From assembly GCF_013386765.1 (NCBI RefSeq), contig NZ_JACARE010000052.1, positions 19,110 through 83,109 of the forward strand: 64,000 bases of DNA, written 5' to 3'. Below are positions 44,862 to 54,307 of this stretch, piece after piece (the first letter of the stretch is position 1; the number at the start of each line of letters is the position of its first letter). This stretch comes from Pseudomonas yamanorum (lineage in GTDB: Bacteria; Pseudomonadota; Gammaproteobacteria; Pseudomonadales; Pseudomonadaceae). The notes beneath the pieces were generated by a model, which saw nothing but the letters and a program-made list of their open reading frames with translations, was not told the origin of the DNA and made no database searches. The position numbers and the translations under genes were made by a program.

Positions 44862-45316
44862 GCAGGGTCCACATGCACAAGGTGCACGTTGACAGGCTGC
44901 GACAACGCGCCGGCCAGCCCGTCCTCAAGGTGCTGGCGCACGCCAGGCAGCCAGCGCGCAGTTCGCTCTTCCTCCGCGTCCAGCTCAACGTTCCAGGCAC
45001 CCTGCTCGCGGCGCACACAGGCGTTGATCCGCCCAAGGCGCGGCAGGTAAAGCACTGCCTGCAAAGGCCACTGAACAGCCGCCTGTATCCGCGGTACCAA
45101 CTGCTCGGTCATGGCCGCGATCATCGCGGCCTGGGTTGACGCGGGGGCTCCCGGCAGGGAAGAGCCGTAACCGCCTTCCTCATTATCATTGCCAAACAGC
45201 TGGGCAAATAACCGTCCGTGCTCCCAAGGCACGATCGCCCCCGGGCCGGGTTCACGTTCATCCCGAGGCTCACGCAAACGCGGGCGCTCTGGCTTGCTCA
45301 CTGGAACTTGCGTCAT
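44858..45316 (-). CDS. hrpP: HrpP substrate-specificity switch protein
   Basis: 152 residues from the ATG at 45316, which overlaps the hrpO stop (ATGA); a longer in-frame start lies inside hrpO. Proline-rich N-terminus and a C-terminal domain with W-N-V-E-L-D-A-E-E-E-R fit T3S4/YscP-type length-control proteins. It works with HrcU. Confidence 0.8.
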   Translation of the reverse strand: MTQVPVSKPERPRLREPRDEREPGPGAIVPWEHGRLFAQLFGNDNEEGGYGSSLPGAPASTQAAMIAAMTEQLVPRIQAAVQWPLQAVLYLPRLGRINACVRREQGAWNVELDAEEERTARWLPGVRQHLEDGLAGALSQPVNVHLVHVDPA

Positions 45317-45741
45317 GTTTCTTCCTGCGTCGTTTCTTCTTGCGCCAACAAAATGGATAACTCCTGGAGTTTCTCGACCTCGCGCAAGCATTGGGTAACC
45401 TGCTTCTGCGCGCTGTCGATGTGGGTCAACTGCTCGTCGCGCTGACCGTGCAGTTCGCGTAACTGCCCCTCTTCACGGCGAGTGTCGGCGGACAACGTGC
45501 GCTCCTCGGCATTCCAGGACTTGATGTCGCGGAACGAGATCACCTGGCCTTGGTGCTTGCCCAACAACTCGGCGGTTTTCCGTGCTTCGTCCAACCGGGT
45601 TTGTTCAAGGGCATCGCCTGCCTGCTGGATTTCCAGAAGCAGCGCTTGCTGCTGCCGTTTGGCCGCACGCAACGCACGCTCGGCCCGGTCAGCCCGATGC
45701 TTGCGCAAACGCCGCAAGGTATCGATTTCAGAAAGGGACAT
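45313..45741 (-). CDS. hrpO: HrpO (SctO) coiled-coil protein
   Basis: 142 residues, almost entirely coiled coil (R-L-R-K-H-R-A-D-R-A-E-R-A-L-R-A-A-K-R-Q). It is a FliJ/YscO-like stalk within the ATPase. Overlaps hrcN by 14 bp. Confidence 0.88.
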   Translation of the reverse strand: MSLSEIDTLRRLRKHRADRAERALRAAKRQQQALLLEIQQAGDALEQTRLDEARKTAELLGKHQGQVISFRDIKSWNAEERTLSADTRREEGQLRELHGQRDEQLTHIDSAQKQVTQCLREVEKLQELSILLAQEETTQEET

Positions 45742-47086
45742 CGGTGGTCAACTCCATCAGTTGGTCCAGGGTCGCCGCCAGCGGCGCGGGCTCCCGCAGG
45801 TCCTGGCGCAGAAACCCATCGACTGCCTGGCGGCTGTTCACCGCAAGATCGGTCAGGGCATCACTGCCGGGTTGGTACTCACCCAACTTGAGCATCAGCT
45901 CGATCTGCTGGTAGGCCGACAACAAACGCCGCAAGGCGGTGCCGGCCTGGATATGCTCGGGGGACGCAACGTTGCTTAAAATCCGCGAAAGGCTGGCCAG
46001 TACGTCAACCGCCGGGTAATGGCCACGCTCGGCCAGCTTGCGTGACAACACGATGTGGCCGTCGAGCAGGGAGCGCACTTCATCCGCTACCGGGTCATTC
46101 ATCGAGTCCTGCTCGATCAGCACGGTGTAGATGGCGGTGATCACTCCGTCGCGGGTCAAGCCCGCCCGCTCCACCAGGCGCGGCATCAGGCTGTAGACCG
46201 ACGGTGGCAAGCCGCCACGGCCCAGGGGCTCGCCAGCAGCCAGGCCGATTTCACGCTGGGCCCGGGCAAAACGGGTCAAGGAGTCAATCAGCAGCAATAC
46301 CCGCTTGCCCTTGCGCCGGAACCCTTCGGCCAGCGCTGTTGCGGTGAAGGCCGCGCGGGCGCGCTCCATGCTTGAGCGATCGGAGGTTGCACACACCAGC
46401 ACCGCCTTGGCGCGCAATTGATCATCCAGTTCGTGGTCGAGAAATTCCCGCAACTCACGGCCGCGCTCCCCAATCAGCCCGAACACGATCACATCACACT
46501 CGACGTTGCGCGCGATCTCGGCCAACAAGGTGGTCTTGCCACAACCGGCACCGGCGAACAGGCCGACGCGCTGCCCTTCTCCCAGCGTGATCAGCCCATC
46601 GATCGAACGTACGCCGGTGGACAACGCCCGGTTGATCCTGGGGCGTTCGGTGGGCAATGGCGCCTCACACAACACCGTGCTCGCACCGGGTGTGTCGTCC
46701 TCCACAAAGGCGCTGGGGCCGTCGCCCGCAATCGGTCGCCCAAAACCATCGAGAACCTGGCCCAGCAATTCATCGCTGACTCGCACCCGATGGGGCACGC
46801 CCAAACGTTGCACACTGGCCCCCACGCGCACGCCCTCAAGATTGCCCAGGGCACTGAGCACGGCGTCCTGCTGGTCGAACCCGATGATCTCGGCCAGCAT
46901 ATATTCGCCGGCAGACTTTTCGATCTGGCACAGATCGCCGATGCACGCCTGGGGCAGCCGGCATTGCAGCAACATGCCATTGACGCGCTGGACACGGCCG
47001 CGCATCGCCACCGGCGCAAAGTTGGCCAGCGTACTCGACTGGCGTTGCTCCCAGGCCTCAAGACGGGCTTGCAGGTCCTGGGTCAC
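45728..47086 (-). CDS. hrcN: T3SS ATPase HrcN (SctN)
   Basis: 452 residues, F1/FliI family. Walker A G-A-G-C-G-K-T-T, and conserved R-x-P-x-x-G-G-L-P-P-S-V-Y and G-E-R-G-R-E-L segments. It unfolds and releases substrates from chaperones. Start overlaps the hrpQ stop by 4 bp. Confidence 0.97.
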   Translation of the reverse strand: MTQDLQARLEAWEQRQSSTLANFAPVAMRGRVQRVNGMLLQCRLPQACIGDLCQIEKSAGEYMLAEIIGFDQQDAVLSALGNLEGVRVGASVQRLGVPHRVRVSDELLGQVLDGFGRPIAGDGPSAFVEDDTPGASTVLCEAPLPTERPRINRALSTGVRSIDGLITLGEGQRVGLFAGAGCGKTTLLAEIARNVECDVIVFGLIGERGRELREFLDHELDDQLRAKAVLVCATSDRSSMERARAAFTATALAEGFRRKGKRVLLLIDSLTRFARAQREIGLAAGEPLGRGGLPPSVYSLMPRLVERAGLTRDGVITAIYTVLIEQDSMNDPVADEVRSLLDGHIVLSRKLAERGHYPAVDVLASLSRILSNVASPEHIQAGTALRRLLSAYQQIELMLKLGEYQPGSDALTDLAVNSRQAVDGFLRQDLREPAPLAATLDQLMELTTDVPF

Positions 47087-47979
47087 CAGCGCACCTCAAA
47101 GCGTTGCTGGCCGTCAAAGACCACTTTGGTGTTATCGATCAGCACCAGTCGCAAGCCATCCATTTCATCGCCGACAAACAGCCGGTTACCCTGCTCCAGA
47201 ACCACGTGACCGTTAGGCCCGCCGACGATCTGCAGAATCTTGAACGGCAGCGTTGAGTCGCGCAGCTTGACCCGGCTGATCACCGGCACCGCCGTATCAA
47301 ACTGTTCGCCAAACCGGCTGAGCATGCGCGATACCAACTCCACATCGTCCTGGGAAACATGGCCATCGAGCAGCACCTGGCCGTTGACCAACTGAAGGCT
47401 GATGCGGTTGATCAGCTCGCGCTCATTAAGCATCTTCAGCAATTGCTGGCGGACATCGTAAGGCGAGCCCAGCTCGTTTTTCCGGACCATCGGTGGCATC
47501 AGCGATGCCTGTGCCTCACGCTCACCCGTAGAGGCCATGCCCAGCGCCGTGATGATGACGGCAACCACGACCGCGAGGCTTATCAACCGTTTCTGCTGCG
47601 ATCCCGAAATAGAAGAAAGCTTCAGCGTGGCAGGCGCCTCGACCGGTGGTGTGGGCGCTTGACGCACAGGCGCCTGGGGCCAGGGTTGATCGGCACGGGC
47701 GACGCAGAGCCGAACCTTGCCAATCGAAAACGTTGCATTGAGTGCCAGGTCAGCAATCTGTGCCAGGATCAGGCCATCGGCATCCTGCACCACCCCTTCC
47801 TCGGCCTGCACCGACCAGCGCTGCTCAATACATTGCAACCGCACATGGCGCTCGGCAATGCCCGGATCGTATAGCGCGAGGTCCGCGTCCGGGTGCGCAC
47901 CTATGCTCCACTGCTCGCCGAACAACGGTAACGCGGCCCCCTGGTGCGAACCATCGAGTACCCGTAGCTCAAACATCAT
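47083..47979 (-). CDS. hrpQ: HrpQ (SctD) inner-membrane ring protein
   Basis: 298 residues. N-terminal FHA-like cytoplasmic domain (about 5-95), one membrane segment (about 132-150, L-I-S-L-A-V-V-V-A-V-I-I), and a periplasmic region with BON-like D-G-H-V-S-Q-D-D. Shorter than YscD, similar to HrpQ. Confidence 0.87.
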   Translation of the reverse strand: MMFELRVLDGSHQGAALPLFGEQWSIGAHPDADLALYDPGIAERHVRLQCIEQRWSVQAEEGVVQDADGLILAQIADLALNATFSIGKVRLCVARADQPWPQAPVRQAPTPPVEAPATLKLSSISGSQQKRLISLAVVVAVIITALGMASTGEREAQASLMPPMVRKNELGSPYDVRQQLLKMLNERELINRISLQLVNGQVLLDGHVSQDDVELVSRMLSRFGEQFDTAVPVISRVKLRDSTLPFKILQIVGGPNGHVVLEQGNRLFVGDEMDGLRLVLIDNTKVVFDGQQRFEVRW

Positions 47980-48060
47980 CAGGCCTCATGGCGGCGCGAG
48001 ACAGCCTGCCCCACGCAGCACCGTCCGATGCAAGCCCGCGCACAATCGCCAAAAACGTGC

Positions 48061-50175
48061 TCATGCCACGGCTCCACGCAGCAGATCGTCCTGAGCCAGG
48101 TCAAACCGTCCGAGCACCTTGACCTTGGACGAACTGCCCAACTCGGCAAACGACAACACCGGCACATGGTTGAACTCTTCCAGCAACAGCGTACGCAAGG
48201 GGCTGCGCAAGTCTTGGGCGACCAACAGCACGCGTTTGCTCTTGGCACGCACGTTGAAGGCCTGCTTGAGCAAGTTCACCAGTGCCGCGCTGCTTTCATT
48301 GTCGAGGGAAAAGAACACCCCGGTCTGAGTCTGGCGCAGCGCCTCGCGCAGGATATTTTCGGTATGGGGTGAGAGCAGCCAGGCATGCAGGCCATCGGCT
48401 TCACTGTACTGGTGCAGAATCTGCGACTTGAGGGCGATTCGCGCATAGTCGGCCAGGGCGTCCGGTTCACGCTCATGCTGGCCGTACTCGATCAACGACT
48501 CGACAATCAACCGCACAGCCCGCAACGGAACGCCCTCGCTGGCCAGGCGCTGCAACACGGACGAAAAGCGCGACAGCGGCATGATCCGCTGCAGTTCCTG
48601 GACCAGTTCCGGCTGGTTGAACTCGAGCCAGCTGAGAATCGACTTGCTCTCCTGAATCCCGAGAAACTGCGGCCCACTGAGCATCATCGCCCGCTCCATG
48701 CGCTCAAGGATCAATTCATGGGCGGTATGGCGTTCAAGCTGTGCATCGTCGAGCAACGGATCATCGGCGGCCAACCATACCCAGCCCTGTTCGTCACGCT
48801 CCGACAGCCCCTGGGCACCTTCTTGTGGTTCGGCGCCCAGTGCTGCCAGCTCAACCGCTATCCGATCACCAAGCGTAGCCCTGACCATCGGCACTTCATG
48901 CACGCAAAAGCGCAACTCATCGTCAGGCAGCGACGGCGCGAATTCAACCTCGAACGGCGGCAGCGTCAAGCCAACCTGGGCGACCAGGCGATTACGGATC
49001 TGGCGAATCCCGTGGATGATTTCTTCCGCCTTGCCAGTCCCCTGCAAGTGCGACGAAAACTGCAACAGGTAAGGTCGCGACGGGTCAAAACCGCGCAGGT
49101 CCTCATCACCGTTTTTGTCCGCAGGCAAGACGTCAGCCGCCTTGTCGGGAGGCGCTTCCTGCCGTTGGCGCTGGCGCATGAGGTAGTAACCGAGGGAACC
49201 TGTCATCAGGGAAATGAGGATAAAGACCACCGTCGGCATCCCCGGAAGCGCCGCGAAAGCCAGCATGCCGATCGAAGCAATCATCCAGCTCTTGGGCTCA
49301 CTGGTCATTTGCCGGGCGATTTCGGCGCCCATGTTATTGGCTCCTTTATTGCGCCCGGACGGCGCTACACGAGTAATGATCATGCCGGCCGTCAGGGAGA
49401 TCAGCAGCGCAGGAATCTGCGCAATCAGGCCGTCACCAATCGTCAGTACCGAATACAACGCCATGGAGTCGCCGGCGCTCATGCCGTGCTGGAACATGCC
49501 GGTGCTGAACCCGCCCAGCAAGTTGATCACCACGATGATCAGCCCGGCCACGGCATCGCCCTTGACGAATTTCATGGCCCCGTCCATCGCGCCGAACAGC
49601 TGGCTCTCGCGGGACAACTGCTCGCGCTTGTCACGCGCCTGCTCGCCATCGATCAGGCCGGCACGCAAGTCACTGTCGATGGACATTTGCTTGCCGGGCA
49701 TCGCATCCAGGCTGAAGCGCGCCGCCACTTCCGCGACGCGTTCCGAGCCCTTGGTAATCACCAGGAAGTTGACGATGGTCAGGATCATGAAGATCACCAA
49801 CCCCACCGCCAGGTTACCCCCCACCACGAAGTTGCCGAAGGCTTCCACAATGTCGCCGGCGTCCTGCTCCAGCAGGATCAGGCGCGTGGTCGCAATCGAC
49901 AACGCCAGGCGAAACATGGTGGTCAGCAGCAGGATCGACGGAAACGAGGAAAACGCCAGCGGCCCTGGCAGGTACAGCGCCAGCACGATCAGCAGGCACG
50001 AAATGCAAATGTTCACGGCAATCAGGATATCCACCAGCCAGGTCGGCAACGGCACGATAAAGATGAACACAATGCCCATGATCACGACCGCACCCAGCAC
50101 CTCGGCGCGTTGTGCAACCTTGAGCAGTATCGTGTTGATTGCCCGCAATGCACTCATGGATGGTTGCTCGGCCAC
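48061..50175 (-). CDS. hrcV: T3SS export gate protein HrcV (SctV)
   Basis: 704 residues; FlhA family with eight N-terminal membrane helices, the conserved P-G-K-Q-M-S-I-D-S-D-L-R-A-G cytoplasmic loop and a large C-terminal domain. The start overlaps hrpJ; an 81-bp non-coding gap separates it from hrpQ, with no clear promoter. Confidence 0.97.
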   Translation of the reverse strand: MAEQPSMSALRAINTILLKVAQRAEVLGAVVIMGIVFIFIVPLPTWLVDILIAVNICISCLLIVLALYLPGPLAFSSFPSILLLTTMFRLALSIATTRLILLEQDAGDIVEAFGNFVVGGNLAVGLVIFMILTIVNFLVITKGSERVAEVAARFSLDAMPGKQMSIDSDLRAGLIDGEQARDKREQLSRESQLFGAMDGAMKFVKGDAVAGLIIVVINLLGGFSTGMFQHGMSAGDSMALYSVLTIGDGLIAQIPALLISLTAGMIITRVAPSGRNKGANNMGAEIARQMTSEPKSWMIASIGMLAFAALPGMPTVVFILISLMTGSLGYYLMRQRQRQEAPPDKAADVLPADKNGDEDLRGFDPSRPYLLQFSSHLQGTGKAEEIIHGIRQIRNRLVAQVGLTLPPFEVEFAPSLPDDELRFCVHEVPMVRATLGDRIAVELAALGAEPQEGAQGLSERDEQGWVWLAADDPLLDDAQLERHTAHELILERMERAMMLSGPQFLGIQESKSILSWLEFNQPELVQELQRIMPLSRFSSVLQRLASEGVPLRAVRLIVESLIEYGQHEREPDALADYARIALKSQILHQYSEADGLHAWLLSPHTENILREALRQTQTGVFFSLDNESSAALVNLLKQAFNVRAKSKRVLLVAQDLRSPLRTLLLEEFNHVPVLSFAELGSSSKVKVLGRFDLAQDDLLRGAVA

Positions 50176-51248
50176 GCACCGACGTGCCGGAAACCTCGCT
50201 CACTGAGCGCGTACTCATCCATCACCACCATAAAACCCAGCAGGGCTTCCTGGCGCCCCTTGCTGTCGCGCCACAAGGCCAGGGGCAAGCTCCCGAACAC
50301 GGGATAGAGGGTATTGAGCGACACCACCTGGTCGGATAGCGCCGCGCCACCCAACTCACTGGCCAGGCGCTGAATCTCGGCAGGCGCGATGCCCGTGCTC
50401 ACGTACCCCAATAAACGCTGCAGCAGCGCGACGGCGTCCCGATCAATACCGGGAGGCAAGGCGACCAGTCGATCAATCAACCCCTGGCAACTCGCCAAGA
50501 CACTGCCCAGTTGACCGCAACTGCGCAAACCCAACAGCAAGGTGCGCAATTGAGCGGTAGGCAGCGAGGGACTATAGGCCGCAATGTCGTCCGCCAGGGC
50601 CCGGCGCATCAACTTCAACCCGTGGCCAAACTCATCGCCACCGAACAACCCCAACAACGCCTGCATCATGCTGGCCAATGATTGCCGGGCGACCACGCTG
50701 GCGTAATACACATTGCGCACTGCCTGGCGCAAGTTCGGGTCATCACTGTTTGCCTGCAAGGCCAGCGCGATATTCAAGCCCGCCTGGATCTGCGGCTTAA
50801 AACGGATTTCCAGCCGGGCCAGGGCATCGCTGGCCAGGGCGGCCTCGTTAGTGCGCGCTTCGGCCTGCGCCTGCGCAGCCACCTGCTTGAGCACGACAAA
50901 CGTACGGGCCGGGTCGTTTCCTGTCAGGTCCAGCAACTTGTCGATGCTGGGCCTGAGCAACAGTTGAACCCTGACGTTACGCGCGATGGTCGCCAGTGTT
51001 GCTTGAGCCGGATGGCCCAGTTGCTCATAGAGTTGGGCCAACTGCTGCACGGGCGTCACGCGCGTCCCCAATTGACGCCGACCCAAGCCCCTGCTGTTGA
51101 GTTCGACCTCCTGACTGAACAGCGCCGCGAGATCATCAACGGCCGATGCCGCAGGCGACTGGCGAACTGGCTGGCTATCAATGCTCGCTGGAACAGGCTG
51201 ATCCGAGCGCTGGCTTTTCTGCACATCAAAGTTGGGATCGAGTTTCAT
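50154..51248 (-). CDS. hrpJ: HrpJ (SctW) gatekeeper protein
   Basis: 364 residues from ATG 51248, close to P. syringae HrpJ. The upstream open frame extends through the hrp box and cannot be coding. The family (YopN/InvE/SctW) controls order of secretion. First gene of the large convergent operon. Confidence 0.9.
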   Translation of the reverse strand: MKLDPNFDVQKSQRSDQPVPASIDSQPVRQSPAASAVDDLAALFSQEVELNSRGLGRRQLGTRVTPVQQLAQLYEQLGHPAQATLATIARNVRVQLLLRPSIDKLLDLTGNDPARTFVVLKQVAAQAQAEARTNEAALASDALARLEIRFKPQIQAGLNIALALQANSDDPNLRQAVRNVYYASVVARQSLASMMQALLGLFGGDEFGHGLKLMRRALADDIAAYSPSLPTAQLRTLLLGLRSCGQLGSVLASCQGLIDRLVALPPGIDRDAVALLQRLLGYVSTGIAPAEIQRLASELGGAALSDQVVSLNTLYPVFGSLPLALWRDSKGRQEALLGFMVVMDEYALSERGFRHVGAWPSNHP

Positions 51249-51279
51249 GAAGATGCCTGCACAGGAAGTTTCGTTTCCT

Positions 51280-51308
51280 TGTGTGGCAGGCAACCCCGTT
51301 ACGGTTCC
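51280..51308 (-). promoter_or_regulatory. hrp box before hrpJ
   Basis: On the minus strand GGAACC, 16 bp, CCACACA: an exact match to the HrpL consensus, ending 32 bp before the hrpJ start. Confidence 0.92.
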
Positions 51309-51442
51309 ATCTTTATCGGCGATACCGGGGCTTGCGAAAAAGTCGGCACAAACCCGCGCCGGCTTGTGCAAGCCCTTGCACAAAAAACCACTGAAACAAG
51401 ATATTTATCTATAAATATCAAATAGTTACAGGAATTAATCGT

Positions 51443-51459
51443 TTGGCACAGGCAGTGCT
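51443..51459 (+). promoter_or_regulatory. Sigma-54 promoter of hrpL
   Basis: TTGGCAC-AGGCA-GTGCT: GG and GC are exactly 10 bp apart as sigma-54 requires, with one deviation in the -12 TTGC. It is 53 bp upstream of hrpL. Confidence 0.85.
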
Positions 51460-51511
51460 AACAGGGTTCCCGTCGAAATTATTTCGACCGTGTCTACCCT
51501 GAGGAAAAATC

Positions 51512-52063
51512 ATGGATATCCCTATCGATGTTTTAGTTCACCTTACACCTGACCCGCACCGCTCCATCCAGAACCTATCGGAAGAACACCACAAGAAACT
51601 CCGACGGTTCATTCATAAACGCGTGCTCAATCCAGAAGATGCAGACGATATTCTGCAGCTGACGTACCTGGAAGCCTGGCGCAACAGGGACCGCTTCAGC
51701 GGCCAGGCCACCCTCAGCACATGGATGTGCGGGATTGCCCAGAACCTGATCCGCAACCACTTTCGGCGCATGTACGCCAAACCGGTGCATTGCGAGTTCG
51801 ATGAAGCGCTGTGGCATGGGCAAGAAGACAACAACAACCTGGACTGGCAATTCGAGGTCAACCGCAAGCTCGAAAGAACCCTGCGGGCAATCACGAATTT
51901 GCCACTGGAAATGCGTAAAACCCTTTACGCCTCACTGGAAACCGACGGCAGTTACCAGGACACCGCCGACGCCATGGACATCCCCATTGGCACCGTGCGC
52001 TCACGGTTATCCCGTGCGCGCGAACAGTTGAAGCGAGCCACCTACAACCCACTGCAGCCGTAA
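51512..52063 (+). CDS. hrpL: ECF sigma factor HrpL
   Basis: 183 residues, nearly the same length as P. syringae HrpL. Region 2 (P-E-D-A-D-D-I-L-Q-L-T-Y-L-E-A-W) and region 4 (Y-Q-D-T-A-D-A-M-D-I-P-I-G-T-V-R-S-R-L-S-R-A-R) are clear. It recognises hrp boxes; in this window those at 34847 and 51280. Confidence 0.93.
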   Translation: MDIPIDVLVHLTPDPHRSIQNLSEEHHKKLRRFIHKRVLNPEDADDILQLTYLEAWRNRDRFSGQATLSTWMCGIAQNLIRNHFRRMYAKPVHCEFDEALWHGQEDNNNLDWQFEVNRKLERTLRAITNLPLEMRKTLYASLETDGSYQDTADAMDIPIGTVRSRLSRAREQLKRATYNPLQP

Positions 52064-52171
52064 ATCAGGGCACCGACGTAACGCCGATACCCTTTGCAGG
52101 AGCAACTGATTTACCCGTTTGATGCAAGCGTTGGGCAGCAAGGATATCTGCCCGACTCGATTGGCTTGAAG

Positions 52172-53389
52172 TCAGGCCTTTTTGGTACGCGGCAACAGAA
52201 TCGCCAACACCCCGAACAGCGGCAGGAACGAGCACAGCGTGTACACGTACTCGATGCCGTGGATGTCTGCCAGGTGCCCCAGCAGCGCCGCACCAATCCC
52301 GCCAAAACCGAACATCAGACCGAAGAACACCCCGGCGATCATTCCCACATTGCCCGGCACCAACTCCTGCGCGTACACCACAATCGCCGAGAACGCCGAG
52401 GCCAGGATAAAGCCGATCACCACACTCAGGATGCTCGTCCAGAACAGGTCCACATGGGGCAAGATCAGGGTGAACGGCGCAACGCCGAGGATCGAGAACC
52501 AGATCACCGCCTTACGACCGATCTTGTCGCCAATCGGCCCGCCAAAGAACGTACCCGCCGCCACCGCGCCCAGAAACAGGAACAGATGCAGCTGGGAACT
52601 GGCCACCGACAGGTCGAACTTCTCGATCAGGTAGAAGGTGAAGTAACTGGTGAAACTGGCCATGTAGAAGTACTTGGAAAACACCAGCAGGCCCAGCACC
52701 ACCAGCGCGCTCAGCACCCGGCCCTTGGACAGGCCATGAGTGGCCGCCTGGCCTTGCTTGAGCTTGAACAGGTTCAAGTGGTTGGCGTACCAACGGCTGA
52801 TCGCATACAGCACAAACAACGCAAACACCGCGAACAGGCCGAACCAGGCCACATTGCCCTGGCCGAACGGAATGATGATCGCCGCCGCCAGCAACGGGCC
52901 AAAGGCCGAGCCGGCGTTACCGCCCACCTGGAAGGTCGACTGCGCCAGACCATAACGCCCGCCCGACGCCAGGCGCGCCACGCGGGAGGCTTCCGGGTGG
53001 AAGGTCGACGACCCGATACCAATCAACCCCGCCGCCAGCAGGATCAACGGGAAGCTGCCCACCTGAGACATCATCAAGATGCCCACCAGTGTGCAGATCA
53101 TCCCGCAGGGCAGCAGGTACGGCTTGGGATGGCGGTCGGTGTAATAACCCACCCATGGCTGCAACAGGGATGCGGTGAGCTGGAACGTGAGGGTGATCAG
53201 GCCGACCTGGGTGAACGTCAGGCCGTAATTGGCCTTGAGCATCGGGTAGATCGAAGGCAGTACCGACTGGATCAAGTCATTGATCAAATGCGCCAGCGCC
53301 ACCGCGCCGATCACACGCATCACCAACGGGCTGGTTTGCCCGGCAGCAGGCGTCGTAGCCACGGAGGGTTGGGAATTGCTCAGAGCCAT
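52172..53389 (-). CDS. MFS efflux transporter, fosmidomycin-resistance (Fsr) type
   Basis: 405 residues from ATG 53389; 12 membrane segments. The Fsr signatures H-L-I-N-D-L-I-Q-S-V-L-P-S-I-Y-P and G-I-G-S-S-T-F-H-P-E-A are present. It exports a drug or metabolite. It forms the right flank of the T3SS locus; converges with hrpL with no clear terminator in the 108-bp gap. Confidence 0.9.
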   Translation of the reverse strand: MALSNSQPSVATTPAAGQTSPLVMRVIGAVALAHLINDLIQSVLPSIYPMLKANYGLTFTQVGLITLTFQLTASLLQPWVGYYTDRHPKPYLLPCGMICTLVGILMMSQVGSFPLILLAAGLIGIGSSTFHPEASRVARLASGGRYGLAQSTFQVGGNAGSAFGPLLAAAIIIPFGQGNVAWFGLFAVFALFVLYAISRWYANHLNLFKLKQGQAATHGLSKGRVLSALVVLGLLVFSKYFYMASFTSYFTFYLIEKFDLSVASSQLHLFLFLGAVAAGTFFGGPIGDKIGRKAVIWFSILGVAPFTLILPHVDLFWTSILSVVIGFILASAFSAIVVYAQELVPGNVGMIAGVFFGLMFGFGGIGAALLGHLADIHGIEYVYTLCSFLPLFGVLAILLPRTKKA

Positions 53390-53508
53390 GGGAGGTTTTC
53401 CGTACAGCAGATGGATGCACAGGTGCAGGTGCGACAATGTGCCACTTTTGGGGGCAGGAAGGCTATCCCGTTAGCAGGCTAACGACTAGATGAATCGATG
53501 CAGCGGTC

Positions 53509-53812
53509 ATGGTTTGTAAAGGGCCAGCAAGATGAATCCCTTTAATTTGCGGGACGTTTCCTAGAGAATCTTTCGGCCTTGTGCCTGTTGAAACCGCTGG
53601 CTAGTCTTCGGTCCGTCGCTGCTCATCAGCGATCGGGTTTAGTCGCTCGGTATTAATAGGCGCATGCTTTCATGAGGTTTCATGGTGGCTGTGCGCAGGG
53701 CGCCCTCGGGTGCGCCGGACTTTGCCTATTTGCCGGTCGACTAACCTGCGTACAGCCGCCACCCTTCGTTTAGTCGCGAAGGACCGGCTCCATAGGTAAT
53801 AGGAGCTACACC
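53509..53812 (+). promoter_or_regulatory. C4 module A: leader with paired target words
   Basis: An untranslated leader of the DUF6124 gene. After a small hairpin (CCGTCGCTG / CAGCGATCGG) come a1 TTAGTCG (53639-53645) and b1 AATAGGC (53655-53661). The RNA at 53684-53763 carries b' GCCTATT (53724-53730) and a' CGACTAA (53738-53744). Downstream are a2 TTAGTCG (53770-53776) and b2 AATAGG (53798-53803), which overlaps the AGGAG ribosome binding site of the gene at 53813. Both pairs are exact complements of a'/b' over six to seven bases. Confidence 0.85.
53684..53763 (+). ncRNA. C4-type antisense RNA, module A
   Basis: 80 nt closed by GGTGGCTGTGCGCAGG / CCTGCGTACAGCCGCCACC, with an inner CGCCCTCGGGTGCG hairpin and an open part carrying b' and a'. 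Structure and position agree with the phage P1/P7 C4 RNA family. Boundaries are inferred. Confidence 0.8.
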
Positions 53813-54133
53813 ATGTTCAAGATCGTCCCCGATCCACCCCGTGACCAAGCCAAAGACCGCGCCGCCTTCAACCGAGCGCTCGACCACTACCTGCCGACCG
53901 ATCCGCCGCAACCGTCGACGAACTTCTACGCCATCAGCGACGACATCAGCTTCGAAGACTCCCTGCTCTACACCGCCGACCTGCTGCACAGCGCCTCGGC
54001 CACCGCGCTCGACTGCGGCGAACAGCTGCAAAGCCCAGAGCGTGCCAAAGTCCTCGCCGTATGGCACCTGCTGGAAATCGCCAAGGCCATGGTCGACCGC
54101 TCGATAGAGTGCCTGCACCCGCGCAAAACCTGA
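53813..54133 (+). CDS. DUF6124 small protein, copy 1
   Basis: 106 residues. Begins F-K-I-V-P-D-P-P and has the E-D-S-L-L-Y-T-A-D-L-L-H-S-A-S-A-T-A helix typical of the Pseudomonas DUF6124 family (related to DUF3077). No known function; predicted helical, cytoplasmic. Translation is probably controlled by the C4 element over its ribosome binding site. The protein is identical to copy 2. Confidence 0.8.
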   Translation: MFKIVPDPPRDQAKDRAAFNRALDHYLPTDPPQPSTNFYAISDDISFEDSLLYTADLLHSASATALDCGEQLQSPERAKVLAVWHLLEIAKAMVDRSIECLHPRKT

Positions 54134-54163
54134 CACGCGGACTCCAGAACGCCGCGGATCAAA

Positions 54164-54252
54164 TGTGGGAGCGGGCTTGCTCGCGAATGCGGTGGATCAG
54201 CCAATAACTCTGTTGACTGACACACCGCATTCGCGAGCAAGCCCGCTCCCAC
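54164..54252. repeat. REP doublet, GCGGGCTTGCTCGCGA variant
   Basis: TGTGGGAGCGGGCTTGCTCG and inverted partner CGAGCAAGCCCGCTCCCAC, between the two DUF6124 modules. Confidence 0.9.
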
Positions 54253-54307
54253 CTTTTGATCTTGATCGTTCCTACGCTCTGAACTGCCCCCTGGCGCATG
54301 GCGCTCA

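Noticed and set aside
51249..51383. Longer start for hrpJ
   Set aside because: The extension covers the hrp box, which must lie upstream of the transcript.
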